NCBI GenBank assembly: GCA_025531455.1
Contig: JAMYHL010000096.1
Span: 1-64,000 of the forward strand
Source: Apiotrichum sp. Y4204
Taxonomy: Eukaryota > Basidiomycota > Tremellomycetes > Trichosporonales > Trichosporonaceae
Length of the DNA: 64,000 bases
Direction: 5' to 3'
In this document: piece after piece, positions 31,180 through 42,157 of the stretch
Numbering within the stretch: the stretch's first letter is position 1
Layout of the letters: each line of letters starts with the position of its first letter
Made by a program: the position numbers and the translations under genes
Notes under the pieces: model-generated
Told to the model about the DNA's origin: nothing
Databases searched by the model: none
Seen by the model: only the letters and a program-made list of their open reading frames with translations

Positions 31180-33056
31180 ATGGCACGGTATCAGCGCGTC
31201 CCCACAACAGACGCTCACGCTCACGCCCCGTCGCCCCCGCCAGCATACCCTCCTTGCCACCCGTCCCATGCGTCCCCTCGCGACTGGCGGTGCATGCGCG
31301 GCCTGCCGCTGCCCCATGGCATTGTGGTGCTCGCGGGGGCGCTTACGCTCATGATCGGGGCATACGCCCTGCTCCCCTCACACGGCGGGAATGGGCACGC
31401 CTACTCGCCCTTTGAGCCAGCGACGGGCGCGGCAGACCCGACCGCGGGCCTGTCCCCCGAGGGCATCTTCTTCCGCGATCCGACACCGGGGCTCACGGCC
31501 CAGCGTTTCTGGGCAATGGCAGAGCAAGACGTCGCCGCCTCGGGGCTGGATACGTGTGGAGACAAGCTTGGGCGCGCGCTCATCGATGCATATGTCCGCC
31601 AGCGCGTGGACTACTGCGGCGACGGCGACGACTTTGCCCTCGAACCTCTGGATACCGGGACACATACACACTGGGCGCCGCAGGACGGGAGCATCGCGCC
31701 GGCATCCGCAATCTGCATGCCGGTGCACCGCGACGACGCATCAAAATGGTGGCCGTACCCCGCTGCGCCGTGCGTGAGCCGCAACCTGCACCCGACAGAA
31801 AAGGGGCTCGAGGCGCGCTGTCCCGTCTCGGCAGACGGCGAGAAGCTCATGGAGGAAATGGGAAAGGAGCGTTTTTTTGGGAAAGACCTCGCGGAGCTCG
31901 ACGCCGACGTGCAGTGCTCGAGCAGGATCGAGCGGACGGTGCTCATCATCCACCGCCAGGACCAGTGGAACCCGTGAGTGAACCAGGTTCTGCATTTCAC
32001 TGATGTCAGGTTCCATGTCGGAGAGGACCTCGTCACCACGCTGGTCACGCTCTTCATCGCCGAGGGCGCCGTTCCCGGAATTGCACGCGAGCGCCTCCAG
32101 CTCGTGTTTACAGACGACTTTGGTATGGACAAGAACCACTTTACGCCGCTGTACGACCGCATTGGTGCATGGGCGCCGCGCCGCCTCACGCTCGATCCGT
32201 GGCGCAAGGGCGAGTGCCGTGAGTTGAGGCGCAGAGAGTCGGCAAGCTGACAATAGTGACAAACGCGATCCACTCCATCGGCGCTGGCGCGTCCTTGCTG
32301 TCCGCAACAGGCGTGGGCGAGAGGTGCGTACAGTGTGCACTACAGACCTGACCGCAGCAACCGGTGCACGTCGAGCATAACCTGGGCGGCAGCACACTAC
32401 TACCGGCACCTGTTCGGCCTCCTACCGCCCACCAAGCCGCGGCGGAGCGTCAACGTGCTGTATCTCTCGCGCGCAAAGTTGGACAAGTACGCGCAGGCGC
32501 ACGACGACTGGTCCCAGTGGCGCGGGTATCGCGAGCTCACGAACGATGCCGAGCTGGTATCCCATCTCCGGGCGAGTCTCGGCTCGATGTGTGTTGGCCC
32601 CGAGGCAGACTGCGTGTTCAACGCCGAACGCGACCAGCCCGAGACGTGGGCCGCGCCCGACGGAGACGTCCCGGCCATCCGCTTTGCCACTATCGATCCG
32701 AGCGTGCACGCCATCGAGACGCAGGTGCACTATGCCGGCAACGCGGACATTATCATCGCGCAGCATGGTGGGGCGCTCGGTCTCGCGCTGTTCATGCCGC
32801 CTGGTCGGGGGGCGGTCATCGAGATGCAGGGTGAGTACTGGAGTTGAAGGGTGTAATAAGAGCTCAGGAAGATTCTAGATCTTTGCTGACCGCAGTGGAA
32901 CAAGTAAAGGCAAACTTCCACTTCGAGCATCTCGCGTACCAGACAGGGCAGAGGTACCAGCCGCTCCAGATCGACCGTACCGTCAATGTCGACACTGTCT
33001 GGCACGCGGTGAGGGCACAGGTTGAGGCGCTGCGGTCGACACATAAGTTGAGATGA
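31180..33056 (+). CDS. Glycosyltransferase family 61-like protein (DUF563 type)
   Basis: A Pro-rich cytosolic N-terminus and an anchor IVVLAGALTLMIGAYALL predict a type II Golgi protein. The lumenal domain shows GT61-type elements: VLIIHRQDQWNP, LFIAEGAVPGIARERLQLVF, SVNVLYLSRAKLDKYAQ, and the C-terminal signature ADIIIAQHGGALGLALFMPPG, matching the family's AxHGAGL...FMPPG motif. GT61 enzymes in fungi and plants transfer xylose, arabinose or GlcNAc; the substrate here is unknown. About five exons with short introns give roughly 560 residues. The ATG at 31180 was preferred over the in-frame ATG at 31075. Confidence 0.75.
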
Positions 33057-33500
33057 GAGTGAAGTGGGACAATTAGCGGTACACTATATGCATTGGCCTT
33101 GCGAGCGGAGTGTGCTCCCTCATTCGGCGACGTTGGACAGGACTCGCTACCTCTCTAGTTCCCGAAACCCAGAAAAGTCTCCGAGCCCACTTGTTTACAA
33201 TGTCCTTGCATACCTCAAAACTAGCTTACATCCAAGTGTACATACACGACTTGGTTCTCTGGGTCTCGTTCGATTCGAGCTTCGGGTCTGGGATGGTTCG
33301 GCTCCCAGTGTTCACAGGGTGAACAGCGGTCGGGAGCCTGTGGAAATAGAACTGCGCGCTGCGCGTGTGTATGTGCGCCCAGCGCTCTATATCGCTGTCT
33401 AGTCTACCAGCGTGCTGCCGGTTCAGCCACGATTCGACCGGGTGACTGGTTTTATCTTATCGATGTGCGCAGGCAGGTCGCCTGCCTCGTCTGTGACGTC
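33057..33500. other. Convergent 3' space between GT61-like and LIM genes
   Basis: Nothing beyond transcript ends is recognised. Confidence 0.55.
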
Positions 33501-36295
33501 TTACAGCTCGGTCATGCGCTCAAAGCATTCTGTGCAGAACGCCTTGCCGTCGCGCGGGAAGAATATGTTGTTCGAGAACGGGAACGTGCATGTCTGGCGT
33601 CAGTTTGGCAAAGAAACACTCAACTCACAGCACACACAAAACACTCCCTGTGCCACTTTGCCCCCATTGCGCTGACTGCCACGTCTGGGATCGGGTTCTT
33701 ACACGCACGGCACTTTGGCTTGTGAAGGCGCAGGTGGCAGCGCTCACAGTAGGGATGGCCCTTGTGAATGACGAAAGCGTTCGTCTCTCCCTCTTCCTCG
33801 TTTCCGCCACCAAACTCGGTGCCTGCGGCGGAACTCTTGCTCGGGTCGAGGAAAGGGTCGCCGCACTCGGAGCAGAAGAAGTGCAGTTCGTGGTAATACC
33901 GCTCGCCGAGGACCTCGTCGTTGAGCGTGATGAACCGCGGGTCGACGATCGCAGTGTGGCAGTGGTGGCATTTGTGCGCGAAGCGGTCGTGGTAGCACAA
34001 ATGGCAATACGGCTTGCTCTCGTGCTCGTAGCTGCTCACGTGCTCAAGCGGTCCATTGCAGTTGTCGCAGTTGAAGCACTGGGGATGCCAGCGCTGCTGC
34101 ATAGCCGAGACAATGCGACCAATGATCGGGTGGCGGCAGCCAGCACAGAGGATCGCACTGTTGGGTTCAATGCGGGTTGGGCCGACGGCCGAGCGTGGGC
34201 TGTTTGCGCGCTGGACAGGAGACCTGGAGCGGTTATTTCCCGGTGCTGCAATTGAGATGGGGCCAGCGTCGCGCTCGTAGCTGGTGTGCGACGTTGACAC
34301 GTCGATGGTCGGCAGTCCCGAGTACGAGAAACCAGGGGAAGGGGGACGGTCAACAGTGATTGCAGGCGGGGAGACATTTATAGTCGGAGTTGGCGGTGTT
34401 CCCACTGTAATGGTCGGCGTGGGCGGCGACTGGTTGCCGATCACAATGGCAGGAGGCTTCGATGGTTCCACAACGATGGGCGGCGGGCCGCGTGCAGCGG
34501 GTTCCTTACGCGAGCCGGTTGAGCTGACAGGCCGTTGGGGTGGGTCAATGGTGACAGCGGGAGCCTTGGGAGGCGAGCCAACAGTGATCACAGGCGGGGG
34601 CGGAGGGGGACCGACATTGTAAGACGGAACCGGAATGCGCTTTGTCGGGCTCTGCGACCGGGGGCGCGCGACATTGTCCTGGACAGGATTCGGCGACGTT
34701 GAGCGGACAGAAGGAGGCGCCGAGGACCCGATTGTCGTCGCCGCCATGCGGAAAGCTAGCTCGGCCGCGCTTTCTTCGGCAACAGGAGACGGTCCACGAC
34801 GGGGAAGAGGTGGGTCGTTACGCCGGGTCGGCGATGAGCCACGATCAAGACTCAGGCTCGAGCGAACACCGACTGGAGGCTGCGGAAGTTCACGCTTCGG
34901 GCCGAATCCGCCGCGATCAACAGAACGAACCGATGACACCGTGTCGCTTCGCTCAAGAAGGGCCTGCACAGCAGCATTGTGGACTACTCCAGGCGGAAGA
35001 CTGATCATCGGCCTGCCAGGAATGGAGTGCTGCGGAATCGACCGCTGTGGGATTGAATGTCGCGGAACAGCGGAAGGGGTCGGTGAGACAGACCGCGTCC
35101 CAGGGGCTGGTGACACCGGCCGTGCTCCGTTGGCACCAGGGGATGGAGAGACGGGCCGCATCGGGTGAGTCGTCGGCGATGCCCAGTGAGACGGAGGCGC
35201 ATCCTGTCTGCCATGGGACCGCGGAGCGGAGTGAGGAATCGGCGACACGGAACGTGCTCCGTTGGCTCCAGGAGACGGAGAAGGGGGCCCCATCGAGTGC
35301 GGCGCCGCGGAGGGCCCCCAGTGAGGCGAGGGAGGCGCTTCCTGCCTTCCGCGGTGCTGGGCGGGAATGGGCGGAACTGGCGGCGTCTCGACTCCAGCCC
35401 AAGGCTGAGGCTCAGGGCTGGGGGACGGGCCGGAGACACCCCTGGGAGTGGGGAGCGCGCGTCCCCCCGGAGCCACAGGCGAGTGTGGGGGTGCAGGGCC
35501 GCTAATGCTGCGAGGCGGAGGAGTGGGCCGCGCACCAGGTTCGCCATTGGCCGAGGCCATCATACGCATTGTCGCAGCCGATGGAGAACGGGGCGGGGCG
35601 GAAGGAGATGCCGGGGGTGGAGCGCGATTAGGCAGCGCTGGCGACTCTGGCGCCGGTGTGGTTGCTTTGGGCGCAGGAGATGCCGACGCGGGAAGGACCT
35701 GTGCGGCAGCTGCCTCGGCGGCCTTCCTCCGCAGCTCCGCCTCGCGTTCGCGCTTCCGCTCCGCAAACGTCTTGAACTGCGGCGCCTGGTAGTCTGCCTT
35801 GCGAACAGGGGACGGAATAGCAGGTGGCCCGACCGGCTCTGGCGCAAGCGGGGTGTACATGGGAAATCCCTGGAAGCCTTGGTATCCGGGCGCGCGGGGC
35901 GGCGGGCTGCGCGACGGGAAGCCGCCGTGGGTCGAGGGGTGTGAGGGCGAGTGGCTCGGCATGCCAAAGTCGTTAAAGGACTGCTGGCCCGCAGAGTTCG
36001 GAAGGGTCGGAGGAGGAGGAGGGTAGTGGGGGTGCGAGTGAACAGTGTACGACTGAGGTGGGGTATTGTACCCGTGCCCAGCGACAGTGGCAGGAGGAGT
36101 GTATGGCCCACCGCCGTGCTCGTAGCCGCCGTTGCCGTAGGGCTGCGGGGTATGCGGTCTGTAGGGCGAGGGCGGTGCGGGCGAGTGGTGGTTGTTCGGC
36201 GCAGCCATGTGGGGGAAAGAATGGGGCGGCGCCGGCGCCGCTGAGAAGTCAGTGCGGGCCGAAAGTGAGTCCCTACCTGTTTGATAGGCGTACAT
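33501..36295 (-). CDS. Paxillin-like LIM-domain protein (Pxl1 type)
   Basis: A proline-rich disordered N-terminus of about 690 residues, with many PxxP stretches and short SP motifs, precedes three C-terminal LIM zinc fingers. LIM1 begins CAGCRHPIIGRI with WHPQCFNCDNC. LIM2 begins CHHCHTAIVDP with HFFCSECGDPF and carries an acidic Gly/Glu insert before YCERCHLRLH. LIM3 begins CRACKNPIP with WHRECFVC and finishes FFPRDGKAFCTECFERMTEL after a last intron. Pxl1-type proteins localise to the cytokinetic ring and polarity sites. The segment GRDSLSARTDFS near the start is probably a retained 36-nt intron (GTAGGG...CTCAG), since it is stop-free and in frame. About 900 residues. Confidence 0.8.
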
Positions 36296-36944
36296 GGCCT
36301 TGGGAAAAGCAACAGCGAAATGAAAACTGAGTAAAGAAACAAGGATGAAAGGAGAAAGGGGAGAGTGAAGAGGACGAGGCAGAGGTGTTTGGACGCGAGT
36401 TGTGATCGTGAAGAGGAGGAGTGTGATGGAGAGAGCAAGAGGTGGAAAGAGGTGGAAAGATGATTGATTGTTGTTGTTTGTTGAAAGAGACAAAAGAGGG
36501 CTGAGAGCCCGCGAGAGCAGGAGGCTGGATGGAAGCAGCGGAATCAAATCTCCCCACCGTAGACACAAAAAGGTTAAAAAAAATCACTCGCGTCCCTGCA
36601 CCTCTTCCCATCCCAGTGGGCACCAAATCATCTCGCTCCACAACAGAGCCCAGATCCCCTTACCCGCGGAGCGGCACCAAACATTGGCCCTTATAAACCT
36701 TTTTTTCTGGGCGTTGGACCAACCAGATGACGCTGTCCTCTCCGTCCGTCATGAACGCGTACGTCGATGCCAACATTTCTACGGCATGCTTGCTCCAGGG
36801 AATCGGAAGGCTGTACAACCCCCCGTTTGATCGGCTAGCGCGATTCCAGCATCAACGAATCGTGGCCACCTGGGTCACTTGTTTCTGCATTCTGCACTTG
36901 CTGACCATTTATCTTTATCATATCTACAATGTATAGTTGTTCGT
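36296..36944. other. LIM-gene promoter and 3' flank of the GDSL gene
   Basis: The first 300 bases next to the LIM gene are CT-rich on the minus strand, a probable leader. No other gene is supported. Confidence 0.5.
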
Positions 36945-38006
36945 TCACAGCTCGTCGCGGCGGGGAATCTTGGGCTTGTGGCCGCCAATGGAGTCGCGCG
37001 GGTTCTTGGGGTCAATGTCTCCCCAGCTGGGGGTCAGCTTGCGCATAGTGACGGTAAAGCTCACTGCGGCAGACGCATGGGGATCTTCTCGGGCTCGAGC
37101 TCGGGCCAGTGCTCGAGGACAAGCTTGGTGAGTTCCTCAAACAGGACGTTGTACCCGAGAGGCGTAAGGTGCAGGCCATCACTGTCATCAGCGGGCCTCC
37201 CACTCAACCACCATCAACGCACGTGAAGAACGGCGCAAGCTTTCCGCGCTCAATACCGCCCGCGGCGTCAACCACAGCATTCCACATGTCGACGGTCGGC
37301 ACACCGAGCTTCTTGCCGACCTCGACGGCCGCCATAGCGTAGCGCTTCGTGCGCTCAAACTCGCGGTCGAGGGTGGGCTCGGGGCCCTGGGATCCGAACT
37401 CGCGCCAGCGGCGCAGTTGACCCAGAACGCGTTCCTCCTCAATAATCGGCGGACACGAGATGAGCACAATCCGCGTTCCCGGGGCGTGCCATTTTGAGCT
37501 CTTGCTGCGCACGTTCTCGACCATCGTGCGCAGGTTCTCCTTGTAGCGGTCCAGCGGGACGTACTGCGGGCGGTCATCTAGGACTGCGTCGTTGGCGCCA
37601 AACCAGATGGTCAGGAGCTGCACGTCCTGCGCACGCCCCGCCTTGCGGTCCTCCTGCGTCGGGAACACCTGTTCGAACACGGGGACGCCCCTGCTGTCAG
37701 TGACGTCGAGGCACACCCGCACCAGTCCGAGTTGTAACCTGCTGTCAGCTGGGTGATCGATCAAAGAACAACACCCACCGCCAAAGCCGCGGTTCAGCAC
37801 ATCGAGACGGCGGAGCCAGTAGTTGCTGAGCCGCTGGGCGATCGATCCGCCGCCCCACTCCTGGGTGAGGCTGTCGCCCTGCGGTCAGGTCAGCTGGCGG
37901 ACGGACGCACGAGGAGGAGGACTGCATCGGTGTACTGGGACGCCATTGTGGGAGCGAGCGCGAGTGAGAGGAGGAGCACGAGTATGCAGCGGAGATACCA
38001 CAGCAT
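36945..38006 (-). CDS. GDSL/SGNH esterase (IAH1-like) with ER-type signals
   Basis: This SGNH hydrolase is similar to isoamyl-acetate esterase Iah1. Block I is VLLLGDSLTQEW (catalytic Ser, formed across an intron). The Asn block is LTIWFGANDAVL and block V is DGLHLTPLGYN (Asp and His, again at an intron edge). The family ending LPHWGDIDPKNP follows, then PKIPRRDEL. Iah1 is usually cytosolic. Here the in-frame ATG at 38006 adds MLWYLRCILVLLLSLALAPT, a good signal peptide with a plausible TMA-S cleavage, and the C-terminus is RDEL, an HDEL/KDEL-like retrieval signal. The ATG at 37946 (MASQYTD) gives the usual short form. Five exons. Confidence 0.8.
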
Positions 38007-38280
38007 GCACTTGCTGGGAATGGATGAGATGTAAACAAGCGGTGCAAGGTGTGGACTGGAACGAGCTCGAAGATGCTTCGAAGATGCTGGTCGTGAGCTG
38101 GAAGCGTCATCCAGAACGGTTGTTTTTGTTTGACGTCGGGTGGCGGCCACGCGGAAACCATGCAAAACATGACAATAGACAACTCCACACCTCTCAATCC
38201 GCTCTTGACGACGATGACAGCTGTCCCACTCTTGATAATCGACCGCAACAACCTCACATCCCAGTAACACATCAATCACA
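38007..38280. promoter_or_regulatory. Bidirectional promoter, GDSL esterase / PTPA
   Basis: The two genes diverge from this 274-bp segment. No specific element is identified. Confidence 0.5.
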
Positions 38281-39753
38281 ATGGCCGAAACAACAGTAGC
38301 ACCAACAGAATCCGCCGCCGCCGCTTCTGCTCCATCAGCCCCGGGAGCCGCGGCACCAGCAGCTGCTCCCACCTCCAACGGCTATGTCGTTCCCACGAAA
38401 CGCATCCTCTCAAAGGTCCACCTCGCGGCGTTCGAGCGGTCGCCGGCGCACGCGGAGATTCTTGGGTTTATTGACGAGCTGAACGAGAGCATTGTTGGGA
38501 AGAAGCTCAGCGAAGCGGGCGAGCCGAGCGAGGTGAGTCCGGGTGTGAACTAACGTGCGAGTGGCAAATTGGGGTACAAAGGGTTGCCACGCAGCGAGAT
38601 ACTCACACGCAGGCGACGCGCGCACTCATGAACATCTTGGATGAGGTGCTCGCCATCGCGAAGAACACCCCGCCCGTCGACAACAAGCTGAGCCGATTCG
38701 GCAACCCGGCCTTCAAGACGTTTTACGACCGTGTTGGCGAGGTGCGTCGCCGCCACGCGTTGTCTGACCTGATGTGAACCTTCACTGACTGTAGGCGTCG
38801 GCGCGGCTGCACGCCACGATCCCCGGTCTTGACCCCGCGGCTATCCCCGAGGTCGAGACGTACTTTACACACTCGTGGGGCAACCGCGAGCGTGTGGACT
38901 ACGGCAGTGGGATGGAGCTCAACTTCTTGATGTGGCTGTGAGTTAGCGTGGCTGAGCAGTAACTCGCGATACACACTAATGTCAGTCTCTGCCTCAAGAA
39001 GCTTGGTGTTCTGAAGGACTCGGACAGCACATATCTCGTCCTTGGCGTGTTTTGGCAGTGGGTGACGCACGTTGTTAAACCCGCTGACAGCAGATACCTC
39101 CTCGTCATGCGGTACCTCCAGTCGACATACTGGCTCGAGCCGGCGGGCTCGCACGGCGTATGGGGCTTGGACGACTACCAGTTCCTGCCGTTCCTTTGGG
39201 GTGCGGGCCAGCTGAAAAGTGAGTCGAGCGGAGCTTTCAGTACACAACCGACAAACAGTTCCTGACCCCAGACCACAAGCACCTCCGTCCGAAAGCGATT
39301 CACGACCCGGAGATCCTTGAGGCGTTCGGCGACGAGTACATGTACCTTTCGTGTATCGTGTTTATCAACAGCATCAAGACGGTCGCGCTGCGGTGGCACT
39401 CGCCGATGCTGGACGACATCTCGGCCGTGAAGACGTGGGACAAGGTGAACAGCGGGATGCGCAAAATGTTCGCCGCCGAGGTGCTGGGCAAGCTGCCAGT
39501 GATGCAGCACGCAATGTTCGGCAGTATCATCCGCTTCCCGACACCCGAGGAGGACCCGGAACTCGCACACGAACTCGAGCACCTCGGAGATGTCCAGCCC
39601 GACGAACACGGGCATATCCACGACCCGAACGAGAAGGGCTGGGCAATGGACTGCTGCGGTATCGCCGTGCCCAGCGCTTTCGGCGAGGCGGCCGCCCAGG
39701 GACGCACCGCCGGATTGAGCAGGCCCGGCATCAAGCCCATTCCGTTCGACTAG
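38281..39753 (+). CDS. PP2A phosphatase activator PTPA (Rrd family)
   Basis: This peptidyl-prolyl isomerase-type activator of PP2A-family catalytic subunits corresponds to yeast Rrd1/Rrd2. An Ala/Pro-rich N-terminal extension of about 35 residues precedes [18 protein letters not shown]. Conserved PTPA blocks are present: [54 protein letters not shown] and AIHDPEI. Five exons have short introns. The Ala/Pro-rich C-terminus contains a His-rich patch ([11 protein letters not shown]). I cannot tell Rrd1 from Rrd2 by sequence alone. Confidence 0.93.
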
Positions 39754-39901
39754 AGTAGACATCTGTACAATCTTTGCAACTTACTGTACATGTTTTCTGA
39801 CCTGACAGGCAAGACTGACGCTCGGCGAGAAGATTGACAACAGCATCGTATCGCATCGATCGTATCGGTCCGCTTCACTATTTGTTCACTATTCTCACGG
39901 C

Positions 39902-40988
39902 CTACCACTCGCTGTACGTTTCGTACAGATCCCTCGCGTATGCGGCATTCTGCCGTTTCGCCCGTTTTCGCAGCAAGTTTACTGCTCGTTCGATGGCTCG
40001 GCGGGCGTCGGGGTCGTGCGGGTCCAGTCCAATTATCCGCGCCACCTCACGGAAGCCGCCACCCCAGATGCCACGGCTCTGATCGGTAAGGAACGTGGTG
40101 ATGCCGACGTTCATGAGGTCTTTGATGATCAGTTCTGGTGTCCCTTCTACTGTACTAACCGATAAGCTTTAGAAGCGGCCGTTTGCCAAGCTTGAGCATT
40201 GCGCGGTCGCCGGCGTTGAGCCGCCAGTGCGACGGCGCGGGCATCTCGTCCTCCGAATCGTCCTCGACGACGTGGACGATTGGAGCGGGCTTAGGGAGTG
40301 GGGGCGTCGCGGCTACCACATCGTCCTCAGAGTCGGAGTCGAGGACAATCGTCTCACGCGGCTCGCGGCGGTCACGGTTCACGTGGTGCCGTCCGTCAGT
40401 GGCGTTTTCCTTGCGGCGAGCTCGGCGCTCGCAGTCCCACTCGCGGCGCTGATCGCGGCGGGCGTGGTCATGGACATACTCGCGCCACTCCTCAACGCGC
40501 TCTCGAGAGCGCGACGGGCCGGGTGTTGGCCCGCGGCTGGCGTTTTCCCTTTGGCGAGCTCGGCGCTGGCGGTCCCACTCGCGTTGGTCGTCCTCCCGCT
40601 CGCGGCGCTCGTTGCGGTTGCGCGCATGCACTTGCTCCCTCCACTCCTCAACGCGCTCTCGAGAGCGCGATGGGCCGGGTGTCGCCTGGCACTGCTGCCT
40701 TGGTGTGCGCCAGAACTCGGACTCGTCAGAGGTGGAGGCCGAGGTGGCGCTGTAACTTTCGCGCCCGATGTCTGAAAGAGAGTTGAGCTGCTCGGCGCTC
40801 TCGCGCTTGCGCGGGGTCGCTCTTGCGGGGCCGGGCTGCTATCAGGATTCTGGAGAGACAAAACTTACTTCTTCGGCAGGACCGCTAGCTGCAGCTGCAT
40901 TGCGAGGGCGCTTTGACGGCGTCGTTGGCGAACGCGAGCGTGAGCGCGACGACGCGCGGCGCTTGTGGGACTTCGGCGTTGGGTACAT
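39902..40988 (-). CDS. Unknown charged protein with an internal 52-residue duplication
   Basis: Three exons. The N-terminus MYPTPKSHKRRASSRSRSRS is basic and Arg/Ser-rich, suggesting nuclear location. A charged repeat then occurs twice (unit 156 bp, copies starting near 40491 and 40647 on the plus strand), each reading PGPSRSRERVEEWRE followed by a run of Asp/Arg/Glu and RRARxxEN. An acidic SDSEDDVV / DDSEDEMPAP segment follows. The C-terminal 90 residues look ordered: MLKLGKRPLLKLIG, TTFLTDQSRGIWGGGFREVAR and RRAIERAVNLLRKRAKRQNAAY. I do not recognise the family. Confidence 0.65.
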
Positions 40989-41698
40989 GATAAGGCGTTA
41001 ACGTTGTATGAACGTGAGAAGGTGATGAAGAGAGAGAGAGAAAGACAAAGAGACACCCCGGCCCCAACTCGCTTTATCTGCAGAGCCCGGCCTGCGTCCA
41101 TCCCAACCCCAGCTCATGTCAGCACTTGATGGCGGCACTCCTCGGACCTGCGTGAGAACTCTTCAAGGAATGGGGATGAGAGACACACACAGAAGGATGG
41201 GCTGCCCGTCGCTTGGTGAAGGGCACACTTCGGGCGCAGAGAATGAGCTCCGGGGAGGGTCTGAGGAGTGAGTGCACCTCCTTTTGACATGGCATGGGGA
41301 TGGGCTGGTCGGAGGGGGGATGCGGAAGGAGAGAGCGCTTGGGTAGGGAGCGGTCAGCTGCGCTTGTGCTCTTCTCATCATATCCTGCTTCTGTCCGTGA
41401 GATCTTCCCACGCCCCGTCTGGGGCACGTTAATTGATGACATGAGATGAGGATCTGAGGATCTGAGGATATGCCAGATGTGAGAGACCTGCTCCGACGTC
41501 GGGAAGGACATGTGTGTCCATCTGTATCCCACGTCGCGGGGTATGGGTCAGAATGCGCGCCAGGCGAGCTCCGCGGGTACATGTGCTCCGTTCCGGCCAG
41601 ATGCTGCATGTGCGCTGGCGCAATGGCGCTTGCTCCGCCGCCGTCTTCTGTCAAGGTAACTCTGGCCGCATTAAGAAGTAATGCGTGCGGACCTCGGC

Positions 41699-41786
41699 GG
41701 TGGAGGTCCACGGTGGACGGTGGAGGGTGGAGTGTGGAGGGTGGAGGGCCGATGGCCTCGGCGTAACCATCCTCGGCGTAACCATC
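41699..41786 (+). repeat. GGTGGA-rich minisatellite plus 15-bp direct repeat
   Basis: Degenerate tandem copies of GGTGGA/GTGGAGG run to 41750 and are followed by two exact copies of CTCGGCGTAACCATC. Confidence 0.8.
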
Positions 41787-42073
41787 ACCACTCGACCATG
41801 CCGAGGAGGGTATCTCCTCTGGTCTACTCTGTGCTCCGAGCACGCGGCGAGCGCGTGCATCCCGCGGCCGACGGTCTGCGTCTGTGTAATGAGCGTAATG
41901 TGCGCGGAGACGGAGGGAGGTTACGGCATGTATTTGGTGTTAGCCCTCGGCCCTCCACAGCGGTGTTGTGCGGCGACGTCACACGGCTCCACCCTCATGC
42001 ACCTCGAGGCGACAATGAGAAAACTTGCTGCCAAGGAAACTTGCTGCTTGTGATGAAGGACGACGGCGAGAGG

Positions 42074-42080
42074 TATAAAA
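42074..42080 (+). promoter_or_regulatory. TATA box of the alpha/beta hydrolase gene
   Basis: TATAAAA lies 84 bp upstream of the ATG at 42158, in an otherwise GC-rich leader. Spacing fits a fungal RNA polymerase II promoter with a short 5' UTR. Confidence 0.55.
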
Positions 42081-42157
42081 TAACCTCGCGAGGGGTTGCC
42101 GACGAGTCCATCAACAACAACTACTCCCGACAGTCCTCTACTCGTGCCACTACCACC

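Larger units (their letters stand above)
40989..42157. other. Promoter region of the alpha/beta hydrolase and of the charged-protein gene
   Basis: No gene is supported. A GGTGGA-type minisatellite (41699-41750) is followed by a 15-bp direct repeat CTCGGCGTAACCATC (41757-41786). A TATAAAA element precedes the hydrolase. Confidence 0.55.

Noticed and set aside
41440..41480. GATCTGAGGATCTGAGG repeat as a D-box cluster
   Set aside because: C-to-D spacing from the nearby TTGATGA is only about 25 nt, too short for a snoRNA.
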